From: Kuafuiihalomonas sp039024635
Lineage (GTDB): Bacteria; Myxococcota; Kuafuiibacteriia; Kuafuiibacteriales; Kuafuiibacteriaceae
DNA length: 64,000 bases
Reading direction: 5' to 3'
NCBI GenBank assembly: GCA_039024635.1
Contig: JBCCQA010000018.1
Coordinates: 51,326 to 115,325 of the forward strand
Made by a program: the position numbers and the translations under genes. Positions 19,884 through 29,249 of the stretch are shown in pieces; within the stretch, counting starts at the first letter, position 1, and each line of letters starts with the position of its first letter. Under the pieces are notes generated by a model that did not search any database, was not told the DNA's origin, and saw only the letters and a program-made list of their open reading frames with translations.

Positions 19884-21650
19884 ATGCAAATCTACAAAGC
19901 CCCCGTCTCAGACATGCGCTTCCACCTGGAGGCCTTTGGCTACGACGAAGTCGCCGCCATCGAGCGCTTCTCGGCCTATGACGTCGAGACAGCCGGCGTC
20001 CTCCTGGAGCAATCCGGCACCTTCATGCGCGAGACCTTGCTTCCGCTGAATCGCCTCGGCGACGAGAAGGGTCTAGATTGGGACCCGGAGACCGGGCGCG
20101 TCACCACCCCGGACGGCTTCAAAGCCGCCTACGAAGCCACTGTTCAAAATGGCTACGTATCTCTGCCGGGACCGGAGGAGCACGGCGGCGGGGGTGCACC
20201 CGCCACGCTCTCTGCTCTGGTCTCGGAGATGATGACCGCCTGCAACAAGAGCTTCTCCATGTGCCCCGGCCTGACCTTTGGCCTCATCGAGGCCATCGAG
20301 GCCCACGGCAGCCAGGCCCAGAAGGACTTCTATCTGCCCAAGTTCGTCAGCGGTGAGTGGTCGGGCACCATGTGCTTGACTGAGCCTCAGTGCGGCACTG
20401 ACCTCGGGCTCATCCGGACCAAAGCCGAACCCGAAGGCGACCATTACCGACTGTCCGGGACCAAGATCTGGATCACCTTTGGCGAGCACGACATGACCGA
20501 GAACATCGTGCACTTCGTATTGGCCCGGCTTCCCGACGCCCCGCCCGGAATCAAGGGGATCAGCGTGTTCCTGGTGCCGAAGCTCGTCGATGGTCAGCCG
20601 AACAACATCAAGTGCGTCGGTCTAGAGCACAAAATGGGAATCAAGGCCTCGCCGACCTGCGTGATGGAGATGGAGGGCGCGAAGGGCTTCCTAGTGGGCG
20701 AGCCTCACAAAGGCATGCGCTCCATGTTCGTGATGATGAACCGGGCCAGGCTCTTCGTAGGCTTGGAGGGCGTGGCTCTAGGCGAGATCGCCTACCAGAC
20801 GGCCCTGGAGTTCGCGAAGGACCGACGCCAGAGCCGGGCCCTGGATCCGGCGAAGCGAGACGCCAACGCCGCCGCCGACAACATCCTCGTCCATCCCGAC
20901 GTCCGGCGCATGCTCATGAACGTCAAGGCCACGACTGAAGGGATGAGAGGCCTCGGTATCTATGCCTCCATCCAGCTGGACAAGAGCATTGCCCATCCCA
21001 ACGAGGACGAGCGACAAAAGGCTGACGACCTCATCTCTTTGCTGACGCCGGTCATCAAGAGCTACTTCACCGAGCGAGGCTTCGAGAACGTCAGCGAAGC
21101 GCTTCAGGTCTGCGGGGGCTCGGGCTACACGACCGACTGGTCCATCGAGCAGTACCTCCGAGACGTCCGGATCGGCCTCATCTACGAGGGCACGAACCAT
21201 ATCCAGGCCCTAGACCTGGTTGGCCGCAAGCTACCCCTCCACGGGGGCCGTCTGATGCAGGTCTTTGCGGGCGAGGTGACGGCAGCCATCCGCGCGGCCT
21301 CAGGCGATGAACGGCTTGAGCCTTTCATGGCGGAGCTGAAGGCGGCCTCGAAGCAGCTCAACGAGGTCACGATGGAGTTGGCCCAGTCAGCGATGGCCGA
21401 CGCCGAGGTGGCTGGCGCGGTGGCTTCGTCCTACTTGAACCTCTTCGCCATGACGGCCATGGCGTTCAGCTGGCTCCGCCAAGCGACGCACGCCGTGAGG
21501 AAGGGCGGACCCATGGCCGAGACCAAGCTGAAGACGGCTCGCTTCTTCTTCGATGTCGTTCTTCCTGAGCGCGAGTTCTTCGCGGCCCAGGTCCGGGCCG
21601 GCAAAGCGCCTATGATGGACTTCGACGTCGAAGAGTTCGAAGTCGCCTAG
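19884..21650 (+). CDS. Acyl-CoA dehydrogenase (long form, with C-terminal extension)
   Basis: 588 residues from the ATG at 19884, preceded by AGGAGAGA at good spacing; the frame is open further upstream but the MQIYKAPVSDMRF start matches the family. FAD-dependent alpha,beta-dehydrogenation of acyl-CoA in fatty acid oxidation. The N-terminal helical region is followed by the FAD/substrate segments CLTEPQCGTDLGLIRTKA and LSGTKIWITFGEHD, and by IYEGTNHIQALDLVGRK, where the Glu is the likely catalytic base. The final ~120 residues are the C-terminal extension seen in the 580-600-residue acyl-CoA dehydrogenases. Chain-length specificity cannot be read. Monocistronic by layout, and convergent with the membrane-protein operon 12 bases downstream. 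Confidence 0.92.
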   Translation: MQIYKAPVSDMRFHLEAFGYDEVAAIERFSAYDVETAGVLLEQSGTFMRETLLPLNRLGDEKGLDWDPETGRVTTPDGFKAAYEATVQNGYVSLPGPEEHGGGGAPATLSALVSEMMTACNKSFSMCPGLTFGLIEAIEAHGSQAQKDFYLPKFVSGEWSGTMCLTEPQCGTDLGLIRTKAEPEGDHYRLSGTKIWITFGEHDMTENIVHFVLARLPDAPPGIKGISVFLVPKLVDGQPNNIKCVGLEHKMGIKASPTCVMEMEGAKGFLVGEPHKGMRSMFVMMNRARLFVGLEGVALGEIAYQTALEFAKDRRQSRALDPAKRDANAAADNILVHPDVRRMLMNVKATTEGMRGLGIYASIQLDKSIAHPNEDERQKADDLISLLTPVIKSYFTERGFENVSEALQVCGGSGYTTDWSIEQYLRDVRIGLIYEGTNHIQALDLVGRKLPLHGGRLMQVFAGEVTAAIRAASGDERLEPFMAELKAASKQLNEVTMELAQSAMADAEVAGAVASSYLNLFAMTAMAFSWLRQATHAVRKGGPMAETKLKTARFFFDVVLPEREFFAAQVRAGKAPMMDFDVEEFEVA

Positions 21651-21662
21651 TGGGCCCACACA

Positions 21663-22208
21663 CTAGACGGCCGGGTTCTCGGCCGCTTGTCGCTCGCCGA
21701 GCAGCAAGAGCAAGAATCCGAGGCTGAGGGCGCAGAAATCCAGACCGAAGATCCACACGAAGCCGTGCTCACGCCAGGCCGTGAGGGCGCTTCTCGGATC
21801 GCCGAACCAAAAGCCGTAGCTCAGGAGACCGAAGCCCGACAGCGCGACGATCGCGCCCACCCAAGGTGAGCGGCAGAAGAAGCGAACCCACGAAGGATCG
21901 TCTTTGGTCGAGGCCCCGAAGCGTCGCGTCATGATGGCGGGCATGAGGGCAAAGGCCCCGATAAAGAAGCCGGCCAGGGCCAAGAGCTTTGGAAGCCAGG
22001 TCCGTCCGGTGCCCGCCAGCAGGATGCGAGCATAGAGCATCGGCCATACACCCATGAGTTGGAAGGCGGCGTCGACCCAAGGGTCGGGCCCTCGGAAGCG
22101 AATGAGGTCCCAGACCAACTGCCCGGTGTCGGGCGCAGGCGGGGCTTTCCAGGCGCCGACAGCCAGCAGAAGAAGCAGGATAGCGGCACCGATTCGAGGA
22201 CCCGTCAC
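21663..22208 (-). CDS. Four-helix integral membrane protein, unknown function
   Basis: 181 residues with four likely transmembrane helices: MTGPRIGAAILLLLLAVGAW, LLALAGFFIGAFALMPAIM, VGAIVALSGFGLLSYGFWFG and FVWIFGLDFCALSLGFLLLLL. Between them are short polar loops (TRRFGASTKDDPSW). No catalytic motif or named family was recognised. It starts inside an ATGA overlap with the stop of the upstream lipoprotein gene and is the last gene of a four-gene operon led by a glycosyltransferase. Confidence 0.7.
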   Translation of the reverse strand: MTGPRIGAAILLLLLAVGAWKAPPAPDTGQLVWDLIRFRGPDPWVDAAFQLMGVWPMLYARILLAGTGRTWLPKLLALAGFFIGAFALMPAIMTRRFGASTKDDPSWVRFFCRSPWVGAIVALSGFGLLSYGFWFGDPRSALTAWREHGFVWIFGLDFCALSLGFLLLLLGERQAAENPAV

Positions 22209-22813
22209 GGGCTCCGACCTCGGGCGAAGGCCTGCACGTTGATGGTTAGGTTCGAATCTTCGACCCCGTCGAGCCAGGCTCCGAACTCGCTCAGCGTGGA
22301 GACGAAGTCTGTGTCGACCAGCGCCGTCTCGCAGGCACGCAGACAGAGACCGGGCCCCGTCTCTTCGGCGAGGTCCAGGACCAGGTAGAGGCTGTCTGCA
22401 GACTCCAGTTGAATGGGGGGGTCGACCGTCACGACGACGGGGCGGATGAAGCGGTAGGGAAGGCGAGTCTGAAAGGCCTCGAAGACCAGTCCGTCTTCGG
22501 GTTGGTTGGGCGGCAGCCCCGAGGTGCGATGCAGGCGGAGCGTATGGGGCCGGCCGGCGTCACATCCCTCCACGTCGCCTTCGACGAAGTAGCCGACCTG
22601 TTCGACCACGAACGGCGTCGCGGCCGGCTGGATCCGCAAAGCCAGGTCGACCGCGGTTCCCACCGTGGGGACCAAGACCTGCTCGCAGCGAGCGCAACCA
22701 ACGGCCGACGCAAAGGCCGCGTCGGGCCCGCAGGGCGCCGATATGAGGTCCTGGCGGGTGAGCTCCGGCTCGCAGGCGCTCAGGCCTAGGAAAAGAACGG
22801 TCAAGCGTCGCAC
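22205..22813 (-). CDS. Putative lipoprotein, unknown function
   Basis: 202 residues from a GTG at 22813 giving a signal sequence RRLTVLFLGLSAC with a good lipobox (LSAC). The mature part has eight or so cysteines (for example PCGPDAAFASAVGCARC) that may form disulfides in the periplasm or outside. VPTVGTAVDLALRIQPAA and SLYLVLDLAEE suggest beta-strand-rich structure. Family not recognised. The frame extends upstream of the chosen start but would overlap the preceding gene more. It overlaps the upstream lipoprotein gene by 13 bases and the downstream membrane gene by 4. Confidence 0.6.
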   Translation of the reverse strand: MRRLTVLFLGLSACEPELTRQDLISAPCGPDAAFASAVGCARCEQVLVPTVGTAVDLALRIQPAATPFVVEQVGYFVEGDVEGCDAGRPHTLRLHRTSGLPPNQPEDGLVFEAFQTRLPYRFIRPVVVTVDPPIQLESADSLYLVLDLAEETGPGLCLRACETALVDTDFVSTLSEFGAWLDGVEDSNLTINVQAFARGRSP

Positions 22814-23181
22814 GTTCGGGCTCTCCACCGTCCCTCCAGTTCGGGAACGCGACTCCGACAGTCGAAATCGACCTCGACGTCCACCGTCCGCCTGTCTTGG
22901 TCGGCCCGACGCTCGTCGATGGTCCCGAAAGCACAATCACCATACTCCTCGACGGGTCGACCTCTCGCGTCGACGAACAGGACGAGGAAGCGGTCCGCGT
23001 CGACCTCGACGAGCCGAAGCCTATCGCCCCGGGCCAGCTCGAAGTCGACGATGGCCCGGCCGCCGCGAAGCTCGAAGTCACAGTCCTCGGCTTCGAGGAG
23101 GGATCCGCCCAGGCTGACCCTTCCATCGATAGGCATACAGGAGCCGAGCAGGATCAGGGCGATGCAGCAAAGGCGGCCCAC
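22801..23181 (-). CDS. Small putative lipoprotein, unknown function
   Basis: 126 residues from a GTG at 23181 (GRLCCIALILLGSCMPIDG), with lipobox LGSC. The mature chain contains Cys pairs (EDCDFELRGG, YGDCAFGTIDE, DFDCRSRVPE, RTCDA) and strongly acidic/basic beta-like segments. No family recognised. It begins 8 bases after the glycosyltransferase stop, so it is probably co-transcribed. A longer open frame upstream lies inside the glycosyltransferase gene and is not used. Confidence 0.5.
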   Translation of the reverse strand: MGRLCCIALILLGSCMPIDGRVSLGGSLLEAEDCDFELRGGRAIVDFELARGDRLRLVEVDADRFLVLFVDARGRPVEEYGDCAFGTIDERRADQDRRTVDVEVDFDCRSRVPELEGRWRARTCDA

Positions 23182-23189
23182 AGCTTGGA

Positions 23190-24530
23190 CTAGGCCCGGA
23201 AGGGAGTGCTTGTCGAGTCGTCCTCGCCTTGGACGCCGCTCGGAGGGGCCACGGGGGGACGCGTCCAACTGGGCTTGGGTCCGTTGCCGAGTACCCAACG
23301 GTAGAGCTCCACGATGCGTTCGGCCTTCTTATCCCAAGCGTGGAGGTTGCGAATTCGTTCCACGCCTTCGATCCGCATCGCTTCCAAGCGCTCCGGTGTG
23401 TCGAGGAGCCGTCCGATCTCTCTTTGCAACGCGTCGATCAAGGAGGCTCGGGGCTGCATCGGGACCTTCACGCCGGTCGAGGCGTCCACGAGCTCACCCG
23501 GCCCGCCGTAGTCCACGATCATAGGGACGGCGCCGACAGCCATGGCCTCGAGAACGACGCCGCCTCCGAACTCGCGAAGGCTCGGGAAGAGAAAAACGTC
23601 GGCCTGACCCACAAGCTTGGAGACCTCCCGGTGAGCGACCCACCCGTGAAAGCGAACCTGCGACCCCAGGTCTAGCTCGGCGGCTCGAGCTTCGACTCTC
23701 GATCTCTCGGGTCCATCGCCTACGACTTCGAAGCTGGCTTCGCCGGCCCTGAGCGCTGGCTTCAGAGCTTCCAAGGCGATGTCCAGCCCTTTGTAAGGCA
23801 CCAGGCGGCCGACGAATACGAAGCGGAGAGGAAGGCGAGAGGACCGAGGCTCGGCCAAAGGAAAGCGCGAAAGGTCGATGCCGTTCTCGGGCATGTAGAA
23901 GTAGCGGTCGGCAAAGGCGGGGGACTCTCGTTCGAAGGCGGCGCGGGATGCGAGAATCACGGCGGTTGCATGGGCGCGGGTGCTTCGGGCGCTGGGCAGC
24001 CATTCGTAGAGCCGACGAACACGGGTCAGCCACTCCCGTTCCTGGGCGATGAGCTCAGGATACTCCTTAGGCCAAGGCGTCCCGCCGTTGAGGGGCCCGA
24101 GGACGAAAGGCAAGCCGAGCTGATGGCAGCGCTTGGCGAGGCGGCTGGGTGCCGTCGGACTCAACGGTGTGACGCGATGAACCAAATCGAAGGCCCCTTG
24201 GGCCATGCGGGGGCCAAAGCGACGCTCCACCAGCCATTCGAAGTAGGGATAGGACAAAGACTGGATGGCGGTGATGACGGTCCACGCCTTGCCGTCTCCG
24301 CCCGCGAGCCGCTCCGCCAGCCGATAGGCTGGGGCCGCGATACGCTCGGAGTCGATGAAGGTGACGCGCTCGGGGTCGAGCCCCGTCCGGCGTATGGCCT
24401 CGGCGTTCCGGATCTGCGTGACCAAGTGACCGTCGGTCTGCCGAAGCAGCGCCTCGGCCTGACTCCATCCCACCAAGGGAACGCTCGACCATTCTGGATT
24501 GGCGGCCTCCGCGATTATCAGGGGTCGCAC
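23190..24530 (-). CDS. Family 4-type glycosyltransferase
   Basis: About 446 residues, GT-B fold. The GTG at 24530 is chosen because it gives RPLIIAEAANPEWSSVPLVGW, a recognisable start, and the ATG at 24590 would lie inside the tRNA-Thr gene. The C-terminal donor-binding half is typical: RFVFVGRLVPYKGLDIALEA, FEVVGDGPERSRVEA, VRFHGWVAHREVS, DVFLFPSLREFGGGVVLEAM (E-x7-E type) and GGPGELVDASTGVKVP. The acceptor and donor are unknown. The two lipoproteins and membrane protein that follow suggest an envelope or surface glycoconjugate. Confidence 0.85.
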   Translation of the reverse strand: MRPLIIAEAANPEWSSVPLVGWSQAEALLRQTDGHLVTQIRNAEAIRRTGLDPERVTFIDSERIAAPAYRLAERLAGGDGKAWTVITAIQSLSYPYFEWLVERRFGPRMAQGAFDLVHRVTPLSPTAPSRLAKRCHQLGLPFVLGPLNGGTPWPKEYPELIAQEREWLTRVRRLYEWLPSARSTRAHATAVILASRAAFERESPAFADRYFYMPENGIDLSRFPLAEPRSSRLPLRFVFVGRLVPYKGLDIALEALKPALRAGEASFEVVGDGPERSRVEARAAELDLGSQVRFHGWVAHREVSKLVGQADVFLFPSLREFGGGVVLEAMAVGAVPMIVDYGGPGELVDASTGVKVPMQPRASLIDALQREIGRLLDTPERLEAMRIEGVERIRNLHAWDKKAERIVELYRWVLGNGPKPSWTRPPVAPPSGVQGEDDSTSTPFRA

Positions 24531-24578
24531 GAGGTCTTGGAGTAGCGGACTCGATAGGGCCGAGCAAGCTTCGAGATT

Positions 24579-24651
<73 letters not shown>

Positions 24652-24664
24652 GTGTGGGCCTGGC

Positions 24665-24693
24665 GTCATACGGAATTGGCGAAAGGACCGCAA
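24665..24693 (-). promoter_or_regulatory. Promoter of tRNA-Thr
   Basis: On the minus strand TTGCGG (24688-24693), 17-base spacer, TATGAC (24665-24670), ending 13 bases before the mature tRNA. The layout matches those of tRNA-Ser and tRNA-Arg in this window. Confidence 0.6.
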
Positions 24694-24719
24694 GCTCTCT
24701 CGACCTCAGCGCAGGGCGT

Positions 24720-27700
24720 TCAGCGTGGGGTGAGGAGGATGTCCTGCGCGGTTTCACGAAGGTCCTGGGGGGCGTTCTCCATGGCTTTACAGCGCTCCAA
24801 GAGGCGTTTGGTCTCGGGCAGTACTCGACGCGTCGCCTGACTGATGCCGAGGAGGCAAACGGCTTCGGGCTCGTTGGGCGCGAGCTCGACCGCTTTGGCA
24901 TACATCTGACGGGCCCGTGCTTCTTGGCCCCGCCTGGAGAGGATGTTCCCGACCTGAACTAGGGCCGAGGTGTCGTCGGGGTCGTACTCGAGGGCCTTTC
25001 GGAAGGCTTTCAGGGCGGGTCCGTCCTTGTTTTGTCGAGTGAAGCTGGTGCCGATGTCCAAGTAGATGGAGCCGTCGGTCGGCTCGTTCTTGCGGTATGC
25101 GTTGAACCAGCGCCGAGCCACCTGAAAGCGATGCTGTTCCAGTGCCGTCCATCCGAGGGCTCGCTGCGCGGCGGCGAAGCGGCTGTTCAGCTGGACCGCC
25201 TCTTCATAGGCGGCGACGGCCTCGTACAGAGAGTTGTTCTTCTCTAGACTCTGGCCGAGCCAATAGTGATAGACGCTGTTCTTTGGCTCCGCTTCCACCG
25301 CTTCTCGCATGCTGTTGACCGCTTCGTTGGTCTGATCGGTGGCGAGCGCGACGCGAGCCTCCCAGAACCGGACCTCGGGTTCGTTCAGGCCCTTCGAACG
25401 CTCGATGGATTGCGCCTGTTTCAATGAGGCCTGAGCTGCCTCGATGTCAGGCGACGCTTGCTCCATGTAGGCGGCCGTCATGCGAAGGTGGGGTCGAACG
25501 TCGTCCGCGTCCAAGGACGCCGCCCGCTGGTACAGATTGAGGGCGTTGCCCAGCTGACCCTCCAGCTCCAGGGCCCGACCGAGTTCGAACAGCACCTTGG
25601 GATCTTCCGGCGCTTGCTCCCACGCCTGAATGTAGTGACCAAAGGCCGCCCCGAGAGCCGGGCTCTCGGCCGGGGTGCTCGTTCGCTCGGCCTGCGCCCG
25701 GAGCATCCTCGCTTGGCCCAAACGGGCGCCGAGCAGCGTTGGATCTTCACGACCCGCTGTCGCATAGGATTCCAGGGCCTTTTCGAGCTGTCCCCGCTCG
25801 GCCAGGCAGTCCCCGAGCAGGAGTCGAACCTCGGGGTTTTGAGGCTCCAGCTGAACGGCAGCGCGCGCCAGTTCGAAGGCTTGTTCGACGTCGCCTTGCT
25901 CCAGCTCCAAGCGGCCCAAGCTCACCCGCGCCCCGACGGCCTTGGGGGCCCGGCGCAGCGAAAGCCGGAGGGCATCTCGTGCATCGGACATCTTGCCGAG
26001 GAGGGCGTTGAAGCGTCCCTCCCAGAGCGGAATCTCGGACGAGCGAGGGGACGCCTTTCTCGCCGCTTCGAGGTCGAGGAAAGCCTTGGCCACCTCTTCG
26101 ACGCCCATGTGGGCTCGGCCCCGGGCGATGAGTCCTTGAACGTCCGTGGGGTTACGCTGGAGGTGGCCGTCCATTCTCGTGAGGGCGGCGGGGGCTTGGC
26201 CGCTGCTCAGCTCGGCCGACGCCGCCAGTGCGCCGACTCTCACGTCGGCGGGAGCCAGACGGGCGGCCTCGATGGCAAGCTCGGCCACCTCGGAGATTCG
26301 GCCTTGGGCTTCGTAGTCCGCAGCGACCCGGGCCAAGAGCGTCGCCCTTCGATTGGGCGCGATGCCGTCCACGCTTCGGGCCAGCGCGTGTCGAACTCTC
26401 AGGGCCTCGCCTCGGCGCTCGAGCTCGTCTAGGGTCTGGGCAGCTAGGAGACCCGCCGGACCCTGCTTCGGAGCCAAAGCGTGGCTCCGAAGCAGCCAAG
26501 GCGCCGCAGCTTCCTGGTCGCCTCGGGCAAGCGCGACCCGGCCCAGACCCGCCGCCGCTGGAGCGAAGCCGGCGTTCGTCATCAGGGCCTGGTCGAAGGC
26601 CTCGGCCGCTTCGGCCGGTCGAGAGGAGCGCTCGAAGGCCAAGCCGCGAAGCCAGTGAGTTTCGACCGAATCCCCGCCTTCGGAGGGGAGAAGGCCGAGG
26701 GCCTCCTCGGTCTTTTCATCCAGGATGGCCAGGCCGGCTCGAGCCAGCGTGGCGTCCAGGCTTTCTTCTTCGCCGAGTTGGGCCACCGAGAGCCGAGCGG
26801 CCTTCGAGCCGAAGTCGGTCGAATTCGGGTAGCGCAGGGCACCGTAGACGGCGGCCTTGGCCGCCATCCTCTTGGACTCGGGTGTGACCTGGGCCTTGGC
26901 GGTGCTGGCGATGACGCCCCGCAGGCTTTCATAGCCCCCTTCTTGCAGAAGGGTGGCTAGGGCCTTCGCTTCGACCTTCTTGGGCGGCGGTGGCTTCGGC
27001 GCTGGCGGAGGGGGAGGCGGGGGTTCGGTGAGGGCCCAGTCGACGACGCCCTGGATGCCGAAGGCCCCGTAGGGCGTGAAGAGCTGGGTATAGACCCCGA
27101 GCAAGACCACCGCTGCGACCGAACCAAAGGCGATGATTTGCTTCCGGTAGGTCTTCCAGATCGGGGGCAGCTCGGGGATCTCGCCGACCTCCAGCACTTC
27201 CCGAGCGGCGTCCTGGGTGTTGGTCGGGCCGGTGTCTGTCCCTCGCCCGAGGCCACTCCCAAGAGGCGCACCCAAGGGGTCGTCGAAGGGCGGGCCGTCG
27301 TCGCGCGGAAGCGCCTGGCTCGGTCCCCCCAGCTCGTCCATCATTGCGTCGACTTCGTCCAGGGCCGCGGCTTGGGCGCCGGCATCGAGGGGGCCGGTTT
27401 CGAGACTCAGACCTGAGAAGTCGCCGCTGAGCCCGGCGCTCAGCTCGTCGCCTCGGGGGCTCGGGAGGCCAGAGGGGCTCGGCAGGTCCAGGCCCACAGG
27501 AGCGACGCCGTCTCGGCCCCCTCCGAGGTCGACCTCGCCGTAGCCCGTGCTGCCGGCAGCCTGGTTCAGGGCCTCGTTGAATTCGGGGACGCTGGTCATG
27601 GCCCGCCAGCTGACCCCGTCGGGCGACAGGTCCTCGCCCCCCTTGAGCTGCCCGGCTCGGATCATGGCCTTGATGCGCTCGCGGCCGAAGGGGCCTTCGA

Positions 27701-28451
27701 CCCGACCGTTTCGGTGACGAACGCGGAACTCGCCTCCATCACCCGCAGGCCCTCCATCCACCTGGGCCGCTTGCTCATCGATGAAACCGAGGATCTCCTC
27801 ACTCGGCGTTGGGCCGCCTGCCGCCGGGAGCCCCGGTAAGTCGGCGGGTGAACCCGCTCCCGGAGCCTCAGGAAGGCCCGGAAGGTCCGGGGGGCCGTCC
27901 GGTAGGCCCGGCAGGTCGGGAAGCTCGGCCTGGGGCAGCCCCGGAAGGTCGGGAAGTGAGGGTTCGGCCGAGGGGGGGCCGGCCTGCCCGGGCAGGCCGG
28001 GAAGATCGTCCGGGGGCTCGAAGGCCGGCCGTGAGGGCGTTTTGGCGACGCGCGGAGGAGGGGTGTCCTCGAGCCCGAGATCCAAAGCGTCCTCGGCGGA
28101 CCGGGGTGGGGGCTCAGCCGACTCCACGCTCGGGAAGGAGAGCTCGTCCAGGCCGGGCTCAGGCGGCGGCGAAGCCGCTGCTGCCGAGCCGGGGAGGGGA
28201 ATGCTGAACGGGTCGGGAGCGAGGGCTCGAGGCTCTCTAGGTGCCTCGCCTGCGCCCGGTAGCGGCACCGCCGCGTCGGTTGCGGGCTGCTTGGGCGGGC
28301 TACTCGGCGGCAGCGAGACCGGTGCGTCTTGCTCGGGCTTGACGACGAACTTGTGCCCACAGGACGGGCAGCGAATCGTGACGCCCTTGGCCGGAACTCG
28401 ACTGTCGTCGACGGAATACCGGGAGGCGCAAGACGGACACGTGATGTTCAT
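24720..28451 (-). CDS. Zinc-ribbon / GYF / single-pass membrane / TPR protein (gliding-machinery-like architecture)
   Basis: 1,243 residues. Residues 1-36 form an MJ0042-type zinc ribbon (Cys5, 8, 28, 31). Residues 40-235 are Pro/Ala-rich and contain five DLPGLP repeats (149-209). Residues 241-291 are a GYF_2-type domain (FRVRHRNGRVEGPFGRERI). After another disordered stretch comes one transmembrane helix at about 438-458, a Pro-rich segment, and roughly 20 helical TPR-like repeats to the C-terminus (for example LYEAVAAYEEAVQLNSRFAAA). The zinc-ribbon plus GYF cytoplasmic head with a periplasmic repeat tail resembles Myxococcus gliding proteins of the GltI/GltJ (AgmX) type, where the head binds regulators of the motility complex. 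Homology is by architecture only and no other glt genes are nearby. Downstream of tRNA-Thr on the same strand is the gene end, so it is transcribed towards the tRNA. Confidence 0.8.
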   Translation of the reverse strand: MNITCPSCASRYSVDDSRVPAKGVTIRCPSCGHKFVVKPEQDAPVSLPPSSPPKQPATDAAVPLPGAGEAPREPRALAPDPFSIPLPGSAAAASPPPEPGLDELSFPSVESAEPPPRSAEDALDLGLEDTPPPRVAKTPSRPAFEPPDDLPGLPGQAGPPSAEPSLPDLPGLPQAELPDLPGLPDGPPDLPGLPEAPGAGSPADLPGLPAAGGPTPSEEILGFIDEQAAQVDGGPAGDGGEFRVRHRNGRVEGPFGRERIKAMIRAGQLKGGEDLSPDGVSWRAMTSVPEFNEALNQAAGSTGYGEVDLGGGRDGVAPVGLDLPSPSGLPSPRGDELSAGLSGDFSGLSLETGPLDAGAQAAALDEVDAMMDELGGPSQALPRDDGPPFDDPLGAPLGSGLGRGTDTGPTNTQDAAREVLEVGEIPELPPIWKTYRKQIIAFGSVAAVVLLGVYTQLFTPYGAFGIQGVVDWALTEPPPPPPPAPKPPPPKKVEAKALATLLQEGGYESLRGVIASTAKAQVTPESKRMAAKAAVYGALRYPNSTDFGSKAARLSVAQLGEEESLDATLARAGLAILDEKTEEALGLLPSEGGDSVETHWLRGLAFERSSRPAEAAEAFDQALMTNAGFAPAAAGLGRVALARGDQEAAAPWLLRSHALAPKQGPAGLLAAQTLDELERRGEALRVRHALARSVDGIAPNRRATLLARVAADYEAQGRISEVAELAIEAARLAPADVRVGALAASAELSSGQAPAALTRMDGHLQRNPTDVQGLIARGRAHMGVEEVAKAFLDLEAARKASPRSSEIPLWEGRFNALLGKMSDARDALRLSLRRAPKAVGARVSLGRLELEQGDVEQAFELARAAVQLEPQNPEVRLLLGDCLAERGQLEKALESYATAGREDPTLLGARLGQARMLRAQAERTSTPAESPALGAAFGHYIQAWEQAPEDPKVLFELGRALELEGQLGNALNLYQRAASLDADDVRPHLRMTAAYMEQASPDIEAAQASLKQAQSIERSKGLNEPEVRFWEARVALATDQTNEAVNSMREAVEAEPKNSVYHYWLGQSLEKNNSLYEAVAAYEEAVQLNSRFAAAQRALGWTALEQHRFQVARRWFNAYRKNEPTDGSIYLDIGTSFTRQNKDGPALKAFRKALEYDPDDTSALVQVGNILSRRGQEARARQMYAKAVELAPNEPEAVCLLGISQATRRVLPETKRLLERCKAMENAPQDLRETAQDILLTPR
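27825..28007 (-). repeat. In-frame DLPGLP-coding repeats
   Basis: Five copies of the hexapeptide DLPGLP, spaced 9-19 residues apart, in the disordered part of the zinc-ribbon/GYF/TPR protein. The arrangement suggests repeated short binding motifs. Confidence 0.85.
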
Positions 28452-28503
28452 GTGCCGAGCCGGACGCTAGCAGCGGTTCCGGGGCCCTGTCGAATGGCTT
28501 GGC

Positions 28504-28532
28504 TTGACCCACCCCCGGGCCGTGCTTAGCTC
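28504..28532 (+). promoter_or_regulatory. Candidate promoter of the PspA-like gene
   Basis: TTGACC (28504-28509), a 17-base spacer and TAGCTC (28527-28532) end 6 bases before the ATG, which would make the transcript leaderless. The -10 half is weak. Confidence 0.4.
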
Positions 28533-28538
28533 AGTCTC

Positions 28539-29249
28539 ATGGCCCGGGTAGGCTTCTTTTCCCGACTCTCGAACATGTGGTCCGGCTTCCTGTCGCTCTG
28601 GATCGGGGACCTGGAGAAGAACCACCCCGAGATTGCTTACGAGAATTCGATCAACGCCATGATCGAGAAGTATTCGACGCTCAAGAAGGCCACCGCCTCG
28701 ATCATTCGGCGGCGGGAGGACATTGACGGCCGACTGAAGGCCAAGGTGACCGAGCTGGCCCAGGTCCGGGGCGACCTCGGCACCGCCGTCGAGCAGGGCG
28801 AGGACGACCTGGCCCTGGTTCTCATCAACAAGAAGAATGCCCTGGAGGCTGAGGTCGGCGAGCTCAATGCGGATCTCGAGCAGGCCAAGCAGGACGCTGA
28901 CGACGCGAAGGCCTCGCTGCTCGGGGTGCAAGCCGAGATCGACAAGCTCCGAGCGGAGAAGGATCGAATGCTCGCCAAGATGGAAAGCGCCCAGGCCCGG
29001 ATCCAGGTGCAAGAGCAGCTCGAAGGCATCTCCGTCGACGCCGAGGTCAAGGCCTTGGAGAACGTGCGCCACCACATCGACACCTTGGCCGCCGAGGCCG
29101 ACTTGAACAAAGAGCTGCAGGGCCAGTCCTTGGAGGGTCGGCTCCAGAAGCTGCGACTCCAGACGGGCGACGTCAGCGCGAGAAAAGAGCTGGAGGAGCT
29201 CAAGGCGGCGCGTGCCCAGATCGAGGCCCAATCCCAAAAGACTCTTTGA
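28539..29249 (+). CDS. PspA/IM30 family coiled-coil protein
   Basis: 236 residues, almost all alpha-helical coiled coil, of the PspA/IM30 (ESCRT-III-like) family that coats and stabilises the inner membrane. It begins [20 protein letters not shown], longer than the usual amphipathic membrane-binding helix, and continues [21 protein letters not shown] with dense heptads to the end. The match is moderate, and PspA itself often has partners (pspB, pspC) that are absent here. The ATG lacks a Shine-Dalgarno sequence. Divergent from the TPR gene across 87 bases. Followed by tRNA-Arg, whose promoter overlaps its stop codon. Confidence 0.8.
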   Translation: MARVGFFSRLSNMWSGFLSLWIGDLEKNHPEIAYENSINAMIEKYSTLKKATASIIRRREDIDGRLKAKVTELAQVRGDLGTAVEQGEDDLALVLINKKNALEAEVGELNADLEQAKQDADDAKASLLGVQAEIDKLRAEKDRMLAKMESAQARIQVQEQLEGISVDAEVKALENVRHHIDTLAAEADLNKELQGQSLEGRLQKLRLQTGDVSARKELEELKAARAQIEAQSQKTL

